Of a DNA stretch of 64,000 bases, positions 17,377 through 26,645 are shown piece after piece. Made by a program: the position numbers and the translations under genes. The DNA comes from JAHBVL01 sp964461025 (GTDB lineage: Bacteria > Chloroflexota > Chloroflexia > Thermomicrobiales > UBA6265): positions 1-64,000 of the forward strand of contig CAYWSE010000006.1 of assembly GCA_964461025.1 (NCBI GenBank), read 5' to 3'. The stretch's first letter is position 1. Each line of letters begins with the position of its first letter. Below the pieces are notes generated by a model. The model saw only the letters and a list, made by a program, of their open reading frames with translations. It made no database searches and was not told the DNA's origin.

Positions 17377-18369
17377 TCAGCTGAACGCCGGCATCACCGA
17401 ATCGGCCAGGATATCGACCGTTTCCTCGTCGACCTCGAACACATTGGCGATGAAGTAGTTGAAGCCCATCCCCCGCAGTTCCTCATAGAACGCGATCGCC
17501 TGCGCCGGAGTTCCAGGGAAGAGCGCCTCGCCGCACCAGTCGAGCTTCTCCTGCCCGTAGACCTCCGCCAGCCACGCCATCTTCGCCGCGACTGCCGTTT
17601 CATCCCGCCCCAGAACCAGCGTCATCGTGAAATGCGACCGCAGCACCGACTCTGGCGATCGCCCGAATTGCGTCAGATACTCGTTGAGCTTCGCGAATTT
17701 GCGGGCGATCTGCTCAATGGTGAATGCGCTGCCAATCGCCGGATGCGCGCCCATGTTCGACGCGTCCGCGTACTGGGCGACCTGCCGCAATGTCACCTTC
17801 TCGCCGCCACCTGCCAGGAGAATCGGTACTCGCGGTTGCTGAACCGGCAGCGCGAATCCGGACGGCACATTGACCGACCACTGTGCCCCTTTATAGGCGA
17901 ATGGCTCGCCGCTCCAGATGCCGCGCAGAATGGCGATCGTCTCCTCCATGCCATCCAGTCTCGTCTGCAGCGACGGATACTCCAGCCCCATCTCGGCGAA
18001 TTCGTAGGGAGCATCGCCGATGCCGATGCCCAGCACCAACCGCCCGCCGGAAATGCGATCGACATCTGCCGCCTGCCGGGCCAGCATGTAGGGCGATCGG
18101 TAATAGATGCAATCGACCAGCGTGCCGAGCCGAATCGTCGACGTCGATGCCGCCAGCGCCGCCAGCGAGGTCCAGCAGTCGGTGTTCACGCCTGGATGGT
18201 CGTAGGCGAAGTAGGCGTCGAACCCCTGCGCTTCCATTCTCTGCACGATGCCGGTGAAATTCGACCAGTCAGCCGGCTGAGGAAAGAAGCTGACCGCGAA
18301 CCGGAGGCGCTCCTCCGCTTCCGCCACCCATGGATGGACGTCGCGAGGGGTGAGATCGACTGCACTCAT
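17377..18369 (-). CDS. LLM-class flavin-dependent oxidoreductase
   Basis: This 330-residue protein belongs to the luciferase-like monooxygenase superfamily (FMN or F420 dependent). Visible hallmarks are the N-terminal RFAVSFFPQPADW strand, DRISGGRLVLGIGIGDAPYE, which is typical for the flavin-binding barrel, and the later VPILLAGGGEKVTLR. The reaction and substrate cannot be read from sequence. The frame is open further upstream, but ATG 18369 has GGGAG seven bases before it and starts the homology. It is divergent from the FGE-like gene, sharing a 94 bp upstream region. Confidence 0.85.
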   Translation of the reverse strand: MSAVDLTPRDVHPWVAEAEERLRFAVSFFPQPADWSNFTGIVQRMEAQGFDAYFAYDHPGVNTDCWTSLAALAASTSTIRLGTLVDCIYYRSPYMLARQAADVDRISGGRLVLGIGIGDAPYEFAEMGLEYPSLQTRLDGMEETIAILRGIWSGEPFAYKGAQWSVNVPSGFALPVQQPRVPILLAGGGEKVTLRQVAQYADASNMGAHPAIGSAFTIEQIARKFAKLNEYLTQFGRSPESVLRSHFTMTLVLGRDETAVAAKMAWLAEVYGQEKLDWCGEALFPGTPAQAIAFYEELRGMGFNYFIANVFEVDEETVDILADSVMPAFS

Positions 18370-18463
18370 GAACCAACTCCCGTCATCGGACTCATCTTCG
18401 CTTCTGCTGGCAGAATACCCGAAGTGATGCGGCAGTATGTGAGCACGCGAGAATGGCAAATCA

Positions 18464-19924
18464 ATGCTGGAAATGAACTGGATCGCGATCCCGACCGGGA
18501 CATTCCTCATGGGCAGTGATCCTCGCGACGCAGTAACGCCGTCGCCTGACGAAATGCCGTTGCACCGCGTCGATCTTCCGGCTTTCCGCATTGGAAAAAC
18601 GCCCGTCACGAACCGGCAATATGCGCAATTCGTGGCTGCGGGCCATCCCGCTCCCGCCCACTGGCTGGGCCAGTCGCCCCCGGAGTCGCTGGCAGATGTT
18701 CCAGTCACGTACGTCTCCCGTCCGGACGCCGAGGCCTTCTGCGCCTGGGCCGGAGGACGACTGCCTTCCGAGGCCGAGTGGGAGAAGAGCGCCCGTGGCC
18801 CCTCTCATTCACTCGTTCCGGGCCTGGATGAAACCCGCCTCTGGCCGTGGGGAGACGCGCTCCCGGATGCGACGCGCTGCCATGTCGATCAACTGCGTCT
18901 GGGCAGCGCCCCCGCCGAACAACACGTCATGCCGGTCGGGCAGCTTTCGGCCGGAGCGAGTCCGTACGGCGTTCTCGACCTCGCCGGAAACGTCTGGGAA
19001 TGGACCGGTTCGCCGTACGCGCCCTATCCATGGACATCGTCGCTGTCCGATCGCGAGCAGGAACCGGGCGTCGTGCGTGGAGGGAGCTACAACCACGACC
19101 TCAACGGCGTTCGCTGTGCCGACCGTACGCCGATGTCGTCAGGAGCCCGCGACGTCTACATTGGTTTCCGGATTGCCGCCGACGGCGATCTGCGACCCGG
19201 CCTCCGCATCGACATGGTCGACATCCCCGCCGGGCCATTCTGGATGGGCAGCGAGCCTTCCCGCCGGAATTGCGCGGTGCACGACGATGAGTTGCCGCGC
19301 CACGCTGTCGATCTCGATGCGTTCGAGATTTCGCAAACTCCGGTTACAAACCGGAACTATCTCGACTTCGTTCTCGCTACTGGGCACCCAGCGCCTCCCC
19401 ACTGGACCGGTGCCCGTCCGCCAGACGACAAACTCGACCATCCCGTTACGTTCGTCGATTGGCACGACGCCACAGCCTACGCAACGTGGTCCGGTTTCCG
19501 TTTGCCAACCGAAGCCGAATGGGAACGAGCTGCTGCAGGCCCCAAGAACCGTATCTATCCATGGGGTGATGAGCCGCCTGACGGCACCCAGCTCGCTCCG
19601 CATTGTCCAGACAGCATGCCAACGACCTCGCCAGTCGGCCAATATCCGCTCGGCGCAACCCCGGACGGCGTCCTCGACATGGCCGGCAACGTCTGGGAAT
19701 GGGTGCAGTCGCGATACGGCCCCTATCCCTGCGATCCCGGCGACGGACGGGACGATCCACTTCCCGCTGGCAAGCGCGTCCTGCGTGGCGGCTCGTTTCT
19801 CAGTCCTTCGGCAGAGTTTGTCCGCTGCGCGATGCGCAGTCTCAGCTTCGAGTCGCGCCGCCGCGAACACATCGGCTTCCGCCTGGCGAGGTCGCCTATG
19901 ACCAGTGCTTCCGGCCCTGAATGA
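18464..19924 (+). CDS. Tandem formylglycine-generating-enzyme-like (SUMF1) protein
   Basis: The 486-residue protein consists of two FGE/SUMF1 domains in a row (about 1-245 and 246-480). Each has the family marks: IPxGxFxMGS at its start, TPVTNRxY, LPSEAEWE or LPTEAEWE, WPWGD or YPWGD, DLAGNVWEW or DMAGNVWEW, and a final RGGS...IGFR. True FGEs need two active-site cysteines five residues apart near the C-terminus. Here each domain keeps only one (VRCADR and VRCAMR), so sulfatase activation is doubtful and another role of the fold is likely. No sulfatase gene is present in the window. ATG 18473 is an alternative start. Confidence 0.85.
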   Translation: MLEMNWIAIPTGTFLMGSDPRDAVTPSPDEMPLHRVDLPAFRIGKTPVTNRQYAQFVAAGHPAPAHWLGQSPPESLADVPVTYVSRPDAEAFCAWAGGRLPSEAEWEKSARGPSHSLVPGLDETRLWPWGDALPDATRCHVDQLRLGSAPAEQHVMPVGQLSAGASPYGVLDLAGNVWEWTGSPYAPYPWTSSLSDREQEPGVVRGGSYNHDLNGVRCADRTPMSSGARDVYIGFRIAADGDLRPGLRIDMVDIPAGPFWMGSEPSRRNCAVHDDELPRHAVDLDAFEISQTPVTNRNYLDFVLATGHPAPPHWTGARPPDDKLDHPVTFVDWHDATAYATWSGFRLPTEAEWERAAAGPKNRIYPWGDEPPDGTQLAPHCPDSMPTTSPVGQYPLGATPDGVLDMAGNVWEWVQSRYGPYPCDPGDGRDDPLPAGKRVLRGGSFLSPSAEFVRCAMRSLSFESRRREHIGFRLARSPMTSASGPE

Positions 19925-19995
19925 GCGTGTGCGCTACGCTATTGCAGCGCGTGCGCCCGGACGCAAGTGCTCGGCGCTAGGAAGTAAGAACCACA

Positions 19996-20019
19996 CGTAG
20001 CGTCGCCATTTATGGCGAC
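19996..20019. repeat. Single diverged copy of the inverted-repeat arm
   Basis: CGTAGCGTCGCCATTTATGG followed by CGAC resembles the arms of the 17101-17341 element with only two or three differences. It lies in the gene-free space between the FGE-like gene and the opine-dehydrogenase-like gene, showing that the arm also occurs alone. Confidence 0.7.
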
Positions 20020-20169
20020 TTTTCACGGGTCGGGCGCTCGTGTATCGTGGGGCTTTCCGAACAGCGACGGCGACGAGTCTCCTGCAAGCCCGGCTGACGC
20101 ATCCCGACCAGCGCGAAAAATGAACATCAGGACAGTCACTGACAGACCTCAGTAGGAGATCGATCGGGA

Positions 20170-21249
20170 ATGACGAAACTGACGGTGCTGGGAGGCGGCA
20201 ACACCGCCTTCAGCCTTGCCGCCAAACTGGCGCTCGACGGTCATCAGATTCTGATCTGGGAGCATCCGGACTTTGCGCAGACGATCGACCCTTTGCGGGA
20301 TTCCCTCACCATCACCCTGAATGATCCCAACGGTACCCGCGTTGCCACGATCGATGTGGTCACCACCGATCCGGCCACCGCGCTGGCCTGGTCGGACACC
20401 CTGCTCTGCTCGGTGCCGTCCTACGCCCACGCGCCCTTCGCCGAACAGATCGTTCCCCACCTGCGACCGGGTCACGTCCTCACGCTGTTGCCTGGCAACC
20501 TCGGTTCTCTCGCATTCGCGAACGCCATCGCCGCCCGCGGCGTCAGCGGAGTCATCGTCTGCGAATCCGACACGGCCCCATACGTCTGCCGCAAAACGGC
20601 GTCGTCCGAAGCGACGATTTGGGGCAAGGTGAGCGGACTCGGCATCGGCGTCCATCCGAAAAGCCAGACCTCCGAAGTCATGCCCGAGCTGGCACGGCTC
20701 TTTCCCGGCGCTACGGCACACGACCACGTCCTGGCGGCTGGGCTTTCGGCGATGAATCCCGTTGTCCTTCCTCCCGGCGTGCTTCTCAACGCCGGCCGTA
20801 TCGAGCACAGCCGGGGTGAGTTCTATTTCTACGATGAGGGCGTGACTCCTGCGGTTGCCCGCGTCATCGAAGCGCTGGACGCCGAACGTCTTGCCATCGG
20901 TCGGGCTTTCGGACTCGACCTCTTGCCGGTGGATAAAGCCTTTCACGCCGCCGGATTTGGACCGGACGGCGATCTCTGGAGCGTCATCAATGGCTCCAGG
21001 ATGCTCACCGCGCTGCGCGCGCCCGGCTCGCTCGATACCCGCTGGCTGACCGAAGACGTACCGTACGGATTGATGACCTGGTCCGCGCTGGCCAGCATAG
21101 TCGGCATCGCCACGCCGGTTATCGACTCCCTGGTCACGCTGACATCCGCGCTGACTGGCGTCGACTTCGCGCAACGTGCCCGTTCGCTTGCCGATCTCGG
21201 CGTCGACGCATCCGACCCTGCCGCCCTGATGACATATCTGGACCAGTGA
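20170..21249 (+). CDS. NAD/NADP octopine/nopaline dehydrogenase family protein
   Basis: The 359-residue protein has an N-terminal Rossmann domain with TVLGGGNTAFSLAAKLALDG (nucleotide-binding GxGxxA-like loop). Its C-terminal helical domain carries the opine dehydrogenase feature around AMNPVVLPPGVLLNAGRIEH. Members reductively couple an amino acid and a keto acid or do the reverse oxidation; the true substrate is not readable. GTG 21246 of the next gene overlaps its stop (GTGA), so it is co-translated with an FAD-dependent oxidoreductase. Ribosome site AGGAG stands upstream near 20155. Confidence 0.85.
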   Translation: MTKLTVLGGGNTAFSLAAKLALDGHQILIWEHPDFAQTIDPLRDSLTITLNDPNGTRVATIDVVTTDPATALAWSDTLLCSVPSYAHAPFAEQIVPHLRPGHVLTLLPGNLGSLAFANAIAARGVSGVIVCESDTAPYVCRKTASSEATIWGKVSGLGIGVHPKSQTSEVMPELARLFPGATAHDHVLAAGLSAMNPVVLPPGVLLNAGRIEHSRGEFYFYDEGVTPAVARVIEALDAERLAIGRAFGLDLLPVDKAFHAAGFGPDGDLWSVINGSRMLTALRAPGSLDTRWLTEDVPYGLMTWSALASIVGIATPVIDSLVTLTSALTGVDFAQRARSLADLGVDASDPAALMTYLDQ

Positions 21250-22427
21250 CCATGACAAACGCACGTTTCGACGATTCCATGACTGTCAGCACGCTGATCA
21301 TCGGTGCCGGACCATTCGGCCTGTCGCAGGCGGCGCGTCTCGGACATCTCGGCGTTGACTACCGCATCGTCGGAGACTCAATGAGCTTCTGGCGTCACAA
21401 CATGCCAGCCGGCATGTTCCTCCGATCGTCATGGGACTGGCATCTCGACCCGCAGGAACATTGGACGATTGAGCGCTTTCTCGAGGAGCGCGGCATCGAT
21501 CGTGCCTCTGTCAATCCGATTCCGATCGCGACCTACCTCGACTACGTCGAATGGTTCCGCCAGGGCTCCGGCATTGAACCAGAGAATGTTGTCGTCGAAC
21601 GCCTGGTCCGCGAACCCGGTGGTCTCTTCCTCGCGCATCTGACGAACGGCGAGCAGATTCAAGCCCGTACCGTCGTTGTGTCGCTCGGGTTCTCGAGCTT
21701 CTCGATGCTGCCGGCGGAGGTCGTCGAGCGACTTCCAACTGGAATCGCCAAACACACGCTGAATACCGTCGACTTCTCCGGAGCGGCCGGACAACGCTGT
21801 CTGATCGTCGGTGGCCGCCAGAGTGCCTTCGAATGGGCCGCGTTGCTCGCCGAAGCGGGAGCGAAATCGGTCGACATCGTCCACCGCCACCCGTCGCCGG
21901 CCTTCGCCGAAGCCGACTGGACCTGGGTGCCGCCGCTCATCGAGAACATGGTGGCCAACCCGGCCTGGTATCGATCCTTGCCCGTCGAGGAACAAACCGC
22001 GTACGTCCATCGCCTGTGGGGCGAGGGGCGTCTGAAAGTCGAACCCTGGCTCGAACCGCGCATCCGTAGCGGGCCCGTCACAATTTGGCCCGAGACAACC
22101 ATCGAGTCGTCGACACAAACTGACAACGGCGTCGCCGTTCATCTCTCCAACCGCCAGCGACTCGACGTCGATCAGATCATTCTGGCGACCGGCTACAAAC
22201 CCGACATCAGCCGCATCGATCTGCTGCGCAACGGCACACTCCTTGGCGAAATCGATCAGGAGAACGGCCTGCCCCGGCTCGACACCGGGTTCCAGACGAC
22301 AGTGCCCGGGCTCTACATGACCAGCCTTCTCGCTGGCCGCGACTTTGGCCCCTTCTTCGGTTTCACTGTCGCATCGAGGGGTGCCGCCACCGTCCTCGGC
22401 GACGGTCTCGCGCGCCGCCTTTCCTGA
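21246..22427 (+). CDS. FAD/NAD(P)-binding oxidoreductase, flavin monooxygenase-like
   Basis: The 393-residue protein has an N-terminal FAD-binding motif LIIGAGPFGLSQAARLG and a second nucleotide-binding motif CLIVGGRQSAFEWAALLAEAG in the middle. It ends with the ATGYKPD segment common to flavin-containing and N-hydroxylating monooxygenases. The substrate is unknown. It begins with GTG overlapping the opine-dehydrogenase-like gene; ATG 21252 is an alternative. The coupling suggests both enzymes act on one nitrogenous compound, which is inference from position only. Confidence 0.8.
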   Translation: MTMTNARFDDSMTVSTLIIGAGPFGLSQAARLGHLGVDYRIVGDSMSFWRHNMPAGMFLRSSWDWHLDPQEHWTIERFLEERGIDRASVNPIPIATYLDYVEWFRQGSGIEPENVVVERLVREPGGLFLAHLTNGEQIQARTVVVSLGFSSFSMLPAEVVERLPTGIAKHTLNTVDFSGAAGQRCLIVGGRQSAFEWAALLAEAGAKSVDIVHRHPSPAFAEADWTWVPPLIENMVANPAWYRSLPVEEQTAYVHRLWGEGRLKVEPWLEPRIRSGPVTIWPETTIESSTQTDNGVAVHLSNRQRLDVDQIILATGYKPDISRIDLLRNGTLLGEIDQENGLPRLDTGFQTTVPGLYMTSLLAGRDFGPFFGFTVASRGAATVLGDGLARRLS

Positions 22428-22534
22428 CAACAAACGTCGAAAATGGCGGGCACGTCGGTGAAAATGGCCGGCCCGTCAACGTGGAATCCGGCCACGTGCC
22501 GCAATCGACGTAGAACCCGGCCCTGTGCCAGCGC

Positions 22535-24163
22535 TCACGAGTCGCCTACTCGGACCGCGTTGCCGGGAGGACGGGAAACCTCGACTGACCGCGTGCCGCG
22601 ACGCTCCAACCCGCGCCGGACCAGCGCCAGCGCGGTCTCGCCAACGCACCCGATCAGCACGCCGACACCCAGAGACGTCGCAAAGAGCAGGGGAAGATAG
22701 TACCGGTTGAAATCGACTCCCAGCGCATAGAGGATCAACGCCGATTGCCCAAAAACTGCCGCCGCGCCGAGCGCATGCGGACTCGCCAATCCGTTCACCC
22801 AGGCGAGATAAATCAGTAGCAGCAAACCGGGCACAGCCAGATAGAGATCGATCCTGACGCCCGACCAGTCGGCCCCGAACAGATCGCCCAGCTCACGGAA
22901 AATCCGCTCGCTGCTGCTGTACCGGTCGTTGAGGTTCTCCCAGGTCCGCCGCAACGCCTCTTCCCGCGAGGTGATCGCCGCCTGTGGCCAGAACCCGGCT
23001 TGATTGTCCATTTCCTGGCGCCGGAAGGCGAAGAGGAACCGTGTTCGCTCGATCGGCGCCGACCAGAGATAGGGGTAGGAGAGGATGAACAACGCTCCCA
23101 CCACCGCCGGCTGAACGCCGAGCATCCAGCCAAGCGGCCGTTCCGTCCCCCGCGGCGCTCGCGATATCCATCCCCAGACCCGGCCAAGTCGTTGCCTGGA
23201 CTGCAACCATGGATCGAGCAGCAGCACCAGTCCATATACCGCGAATCCCGCTGCCAGACCGAGCGGACTCAGCTTCGTCGACGCGCCCAGCGCCATCGCC
23301 ACGGCCAGCAGACTCGCTCTCCACCAGGTCGGTCGCTTCGCCAGCCAGATCGCCGCGAGAGCCGAAAGCGACACGAAAAACGTGAATGCCGCATCGGAGG
23401 TGCCCAACGTCGAGAGATACTGGTTGAGTGGATTGACGAAGAGCACGACCGACGCCGCGATCCCTCCGGCAATATTCGTCAGTTCCGCGACGATCAGGAA
23501 GAGCATCACGGCGGTCAACGAACCCAGAACCATGCTGCCTCGTCGCGCCGCGATCAGGTCTGCTTCGGCGGGCATGGCATTCCGCGTCACATTCCAGGTC
23601 ACATTCGATTCGAATCCGAACTGAAAATCCCACGCTCGGTTGGTGTCGAGATCGCGTCCCTGAGCCAGCAGCGACAGCCCCGTGACATACGAGCCCATCG
23701 GCGGCTGACCGCGAATCAGGTAGCGATCGGCCCAGGTCGAGCCCAGCGGGTCGAGAACCTCGCGCAGGTAGTAAGCGCGATTGATCCAGCGCGACTCGTC
23801 CGGGTGAAATGGCGAACTCCGCAGCTCCGACGAGATATCCCACATCGAACAGAGAAAGATCAGCACCGAGACGATTGCCAGCGCAATGCGCCGCCGCGCT
23901 GTCGGATTCACACGGATGGGCATGCGAGATCGGGTGTCTGCGGACACTTCATTGGGCGATTCGAATGAAGACGTAGATGACATTCCCGGTTCGTGCTCGC
24001 TCACCCATTGCTCCAGATCGCTGGCGGTTGCATGGATTGAAGTGTACCGAAGCATCGCCCGCAGAGATCGGCGAAAAACAGATCGCTCCCGTGACTGAAA
24101 TCGCGCCCTCAGTGAGAAAACCTGCCACAGCAAGTTGCAGGACAGTCGGTCTTTCACTTTCAA
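22535..24163 (-). CDS. Glycosyltransferase family 39-like integral membrane protein
   Basis: The frame covers 542 residues with about ten to twelve hydrophobic segments. The first long loop carries SPFHPDESRWINRAYYL, the acidic catalytic site of PMT/ArnT-like (GT-C) transferases, which use lipid-linked sugars at the outer membrane face. The natural start is uncertain. The first 35 or so residues look non-native; candidates are ATG 24055 (MLRYTSIH) or later methionines before the first membrane helix (MPIRVNPTARRR). The acceptor is unknown. It is monocistronic, bounded by a hairpin repeat on its upstream side. Confidence 0.78.
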   Translation of the reverse strand: MKVKDRLSCNLLWQVFSLRARFQSRERSVFRRSLRAMLRYTSIHATASDLEQWVSEHEPGMSSTSSFESPNEVSADTRSRMPIRVNPTARRRIALAIVSVLIFLCSMWDISSELRSSPFHPDESRWINRAYYLREVLDPLGSTWADRYLIRGQPPMGSYVTGLSLLAQGRDLDTNRAWDFQFGFESNVTWNVTRNAMPAEADLIAARRGSMVLGSLTAVMLFLIVAELTNIAGGIAASVVLFVNPLNQYLSTLGTSDAAFTFFVSLSALAAIWLAKRPTWWRASLLAVAMALGASTKLSPLGLAAGFAVYGLVLLLDPWLQSRQRLGRVWGWISRAPRGTERPLGWMLGVQPAVVGALFILSYPYLWSAPIERTRFLFAFRRQEMDNQAGFWPQAAITSREEALRRTWENLNDRYSSSERIFRELGDLFGADWSGVRIDLYLAVPGLLLLIYLAWVNGLASPHALGAAAVFGQSALILYALGVDFNRYYLPLLFATSLGVGVLIGCVGETALALVRRGLERRGTRSVEVSRPPGNAVRVGDS

Positions 24164-24213
24164 CCCGCTTCAGCGGGTTTTCGGCTAGGCCAGACCGGGG
24201 ATTTCATCCCCGG
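24162..24213. repeat. Pair of hairpins between the glycosyltransferase and aroA genes
   Basis: The first hairpin is AACCCGC-TTCA-GCGGGTT (24162-24179), and the second is CCGGGGAT-TTC-ATCCCCGG (24195-24213). A related pair stands at 26742-26790 in reversed order, so these are members of a dispersed family rather than unique terminators. They may still stop transcription leaving aroA. Confidence 0.7.
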
Positions 24214-24218
24214 GCGGG

Positions 24219-25514
24219 TCATCGCAGCTGTTCGAGCCGCTGGAAGTAGTCGGGAAAGGTCTTCTGCACGCAACCAGGATCGAGAATGCGAATCCCCCCG
24301 GCGCGCAACCCCGCGACTGCGAAGCTCATCGCCATGCGGTGATCGTCGTATGTCGCGATCGAGGCGGGGATGATCGGCTGCGGCGTGATGGTCAGTCCAT
24401 CGTCGCGTTCGACGACATCCTGCCCCAGTTTTCTCAGTTCCGCCGCCACCGCAGCCACCCGGTCGGTTTCTTTGAGCCGCGCGTGATGCACTCCCCGGAT
24501 CGTCGTCGGCCCATCCGCGAATGGTGCGATCGCCGCCAGCGTCTGCGCGGTGTCCGAAATTGCATTGAGATCGAGATCGACGCCACGCAACTTCCCTTCC
24601 GGAGGACCGGTGACTTCGGTGTAGTCATCGCCGATCGTCACCGCGGCGCCCATCGCCTCGAGCACCCGCACGAACTCGAGATCGCCCTGCGTCGACGACC
24701 TACCCAATCCGTTAACCCGCACACGGCCGCCAGTCACCGCTGCCGCCGCGAAGAAATAGGATGCGTTCGAAGCATCAGGTTCGATGGCGTAGTCGCGACC
24801 CAGGTATCGTTGTCCCGGAGCGACCCGGAATGTGCGCCACTCTTTCGTGTCAAGCACCGCCTCGACGCCGAAATCACGCATCACCTGCGCGGTCATCGTC
24901 ATGTACGGTTTCGACACCAGATCGCCGATGACCTCGATCTCGACACCATTGCTGGCAAAAGGCGCCGCGATCAGCAGCGCCGAGAAGTACTGACTGCTCT
25001 GGTCGCCGGGAATGCGAGCCACGCCGCCGGTCAGCTCGTTCGCCTCGATCCGAACCGGCGGACAATCTGTTCCGGCTTCGCTGACCGCATTGGCGCCCAG
25101 CTGATTCAGCGCATCGAGCAGCGGACCGATCGGGCGCTTGCGCATGCGGGGCACACCATCGATGCGATAGACCCCCCGTCCAAGCGTCAGTGCCGCGACG
25201 AGAAAGCGCATTGCCGTTCCGGCATTGCCCACATAGAGTTCGCCGCTCGTTGCCGGGATTCTGCCGCCTTGCCCGTCGACCACATACCGGCAATTTGCTT
25301 CATCTGACTCGACACGTATGCCAAGGTCGTTCAGCGCCGCGGCCATATACCGGGTGTCGTCGCTGTAGAGCGCGCCGGTCAGCACACTGCGACCATCAGC
25401 CAGCGCCGCGATCAGCAGTGCCCGGTTTGTGATGCTCTTCGAGCCGGGGACCACAACCGTCGCGTCGACCGGACGACCGAGCGGAATGATCTCCAGCGAA
25501 TCGGGGAACGTCAT
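24219..25514 (-). CDS. aroA: 3-phosphoshikimate 1-carboxyvinyltransferase (EPSP synthase)
   Basis: This 431-residue enzyme makes EPSP from shikimate-3-phosphate and phosphoenolpyruvate in aromatic amino acid synthesis. Diagnostic motifs are VPGSKSITNRALL (residues 22-35), VGNAGTAMRFLVAAL, and HARLKETDRVAAVAAEL, with DDHRMAMSFAVAGLRA near the end. Length and order match the family. It begins 15 bp after the M29 aminopeptidase gene on the same strand and is probably expressed with it. No other aro gene lies in this window. Confidence 0.95.
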   Translation of the reverse strand: MTFPDSLEIIPLGRPVDATVVVPGSKSITNRALLIAALADGRSVLTGALYSDDTRYMAAALNDLGIRVESDEANCRYVVDGQGGRIPATSGELYVGNAGTAMRFLVAALTLGRGVYRIDGVPRMRKRPIGPLLDALNQLGANAVSEAGTDCPPVRIEANELTGGVARIPGDQSSQYFSALLIAAPFASNGVEIEVIGDLVSKPYMTMTAQVMRDFGVEAVLDTKEWRTFRVAPGQRYLGRDYAIEPDASNASYFFAAAAVTGGRVRVNGLGRSSTQGDLEFVRVLEAMGAAVTIGDDYTEVTGPPEGKLRGVDLDLNAISDTAQTLAAIAPFADGPTTIRGVHHARLKETDRVAAVAAELRKLGQDVVERDDGLTITPQPIIPASIATYDDHRMAMSFAVAGLRAGGIRILDPGCVQKTFPDYFQRLEQLR

Positions 25515-25529
25515 GACTGCGAGCCGAAA

Positions 25530-26645
25530 CTAGACGACATACTTGCCATCAACCAGAAACGCCTCGCCATCGACCTCCACCCGGCCGCCTTCGCGCAAAT
25601 CGCACAGCATGTCCCAGTGAATCGCCGACGTGTTCTTGCCGCCGGTCTCGAGATAGGTTTCGCCCAGGGCCAGGTGAATCGTCCCGCCGATCTTCTCGTC
25701 GAAGAGCATCTGCCGCGTGAACTGCTGGATGTCGTAGTTCGTGCCAAAGGCGAACTCGCCCAGGATGCGTGCGCCGGGATCGACCTCGAGCTGCTGCAAC
25801 AGGAGCGCCTCGCCCCGCTGGGCCGAGGCATTGACGACTTTGCCGTCCTTGAACTCCAGCAGGATTCCCGCTACTTCCTGGCCCGCATAGATCGCTGGAA
25901 AGGAGTAGGTGATGCGTCCATTCACCGAGTCTTCCACCGGGGCCGAGAAGATCTCGCCATCGGGGAAGTTCTTCTTTCCGTCCGCGTTGATCCACTTGCG
26001 GCCCTTGACCGACAGGGTCAAATCGGTGCCGGGACCGGTGATATGCAGATTCTCCCGACCTGCTAGCCAGTCGATCAGCCGCTGTTGCTCCTTCCCCTGC
26101 TTCTTCCATGCGGCAACCGGGTCGTCCTCGTGCAATTTGCAGGCCCGGTAGACGAACTCGGAGAAATCGGCCGTCGACATGTTGGCGTCCTGCGCCTGCC
26201 CGTCAGTCGGGTAAAGCGTCAGCGTCCACTCGACCTCGCCCCGTCCCTCGCGCTCCATGAACGTCTTGAAAAGACCGCCTCGCGCTTTCTGGAACATTGC
26301 CTGCCGTTCCGGTGAAACACCGGCCAGCGAGCGAGTGTTGGTGTCGGCGATCACCTGCACGACCACGTCGGCTTCCTCGCGCACGAATCGCTCGATTGGC
26401 GTCAGGAACTGCAATTGCTCGTCCGAGCCGTGATTGACGAGGTCCGCGTTGATGCCGGTCAGCACCGGAAACATCACCGGTTTGCCGCCCAGCTCGATCA
26501 CCTCGCGATAGATGGCTCGCAGCAGCGGCTCCGAGGTCGTTCCACCCTGAATCGCCACAGTGTCGCCGGGCTTCACTTCCGCCGAAAAACCAACCAGCGC
26601 TTTCGCCCATTTGCGCATCGGATCGTGTGTCATCGTAGGTCCCAT
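25530..26645 (-). CDS. M29-family metal-dependent aminopeptidase
   Basis: The 371-residue protein matches thermophilic M29 aminopeptidases (AmpS/T type), which use two metal ions to remove N-terminal residues. Metal-site candidates occur in the family order: the acidic residues in DGEIFSAPVEDSVNG, GEFAFGTNYD, the histidine in GGTIHLALGETY, and the histidine and aspartate in SAIHWDMLCDL. No signal peptide is present, so it is cytoplasmic. The start is uncertain between ATG 26645 and ATG 26633; a 10 bp stem stands about 30 bases upstream. It is upstream of aroA on the same strand. Confidence 0.88.
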   Translation of the reverse strand: MGPTMTHDPMRKWAKALVGFSAEVKPGDTVAIQGGTTSEPLLRAIYREVIELGGKPVMFPVLTGINADLVNHGSDEQLQFLTPIERFVREEADVVVQVIADTNTRSLAGVSPERQAMFQKARGGLFKTFMEREGRGEVEWTLTLYPTDGQAQDANMSTADFSEFVYRACKLHEDDPVAAWKKQGKEQQRLIDWLAGRENLHITGPGTDLTLSVKGRKWINADGKKNFPDGEIFSAPVEDSVNGRITYSFPAIYAGQEVAGILLEFKDGKVVNASAQRGEALLLQQLEVDPGARILGEFAFGTNYDIQQFTRQMLFDEKIGGTIHLALGETYLETGGKNTSAIHWDMLCDLREGGRVEVDGEAFLVDGKYVV

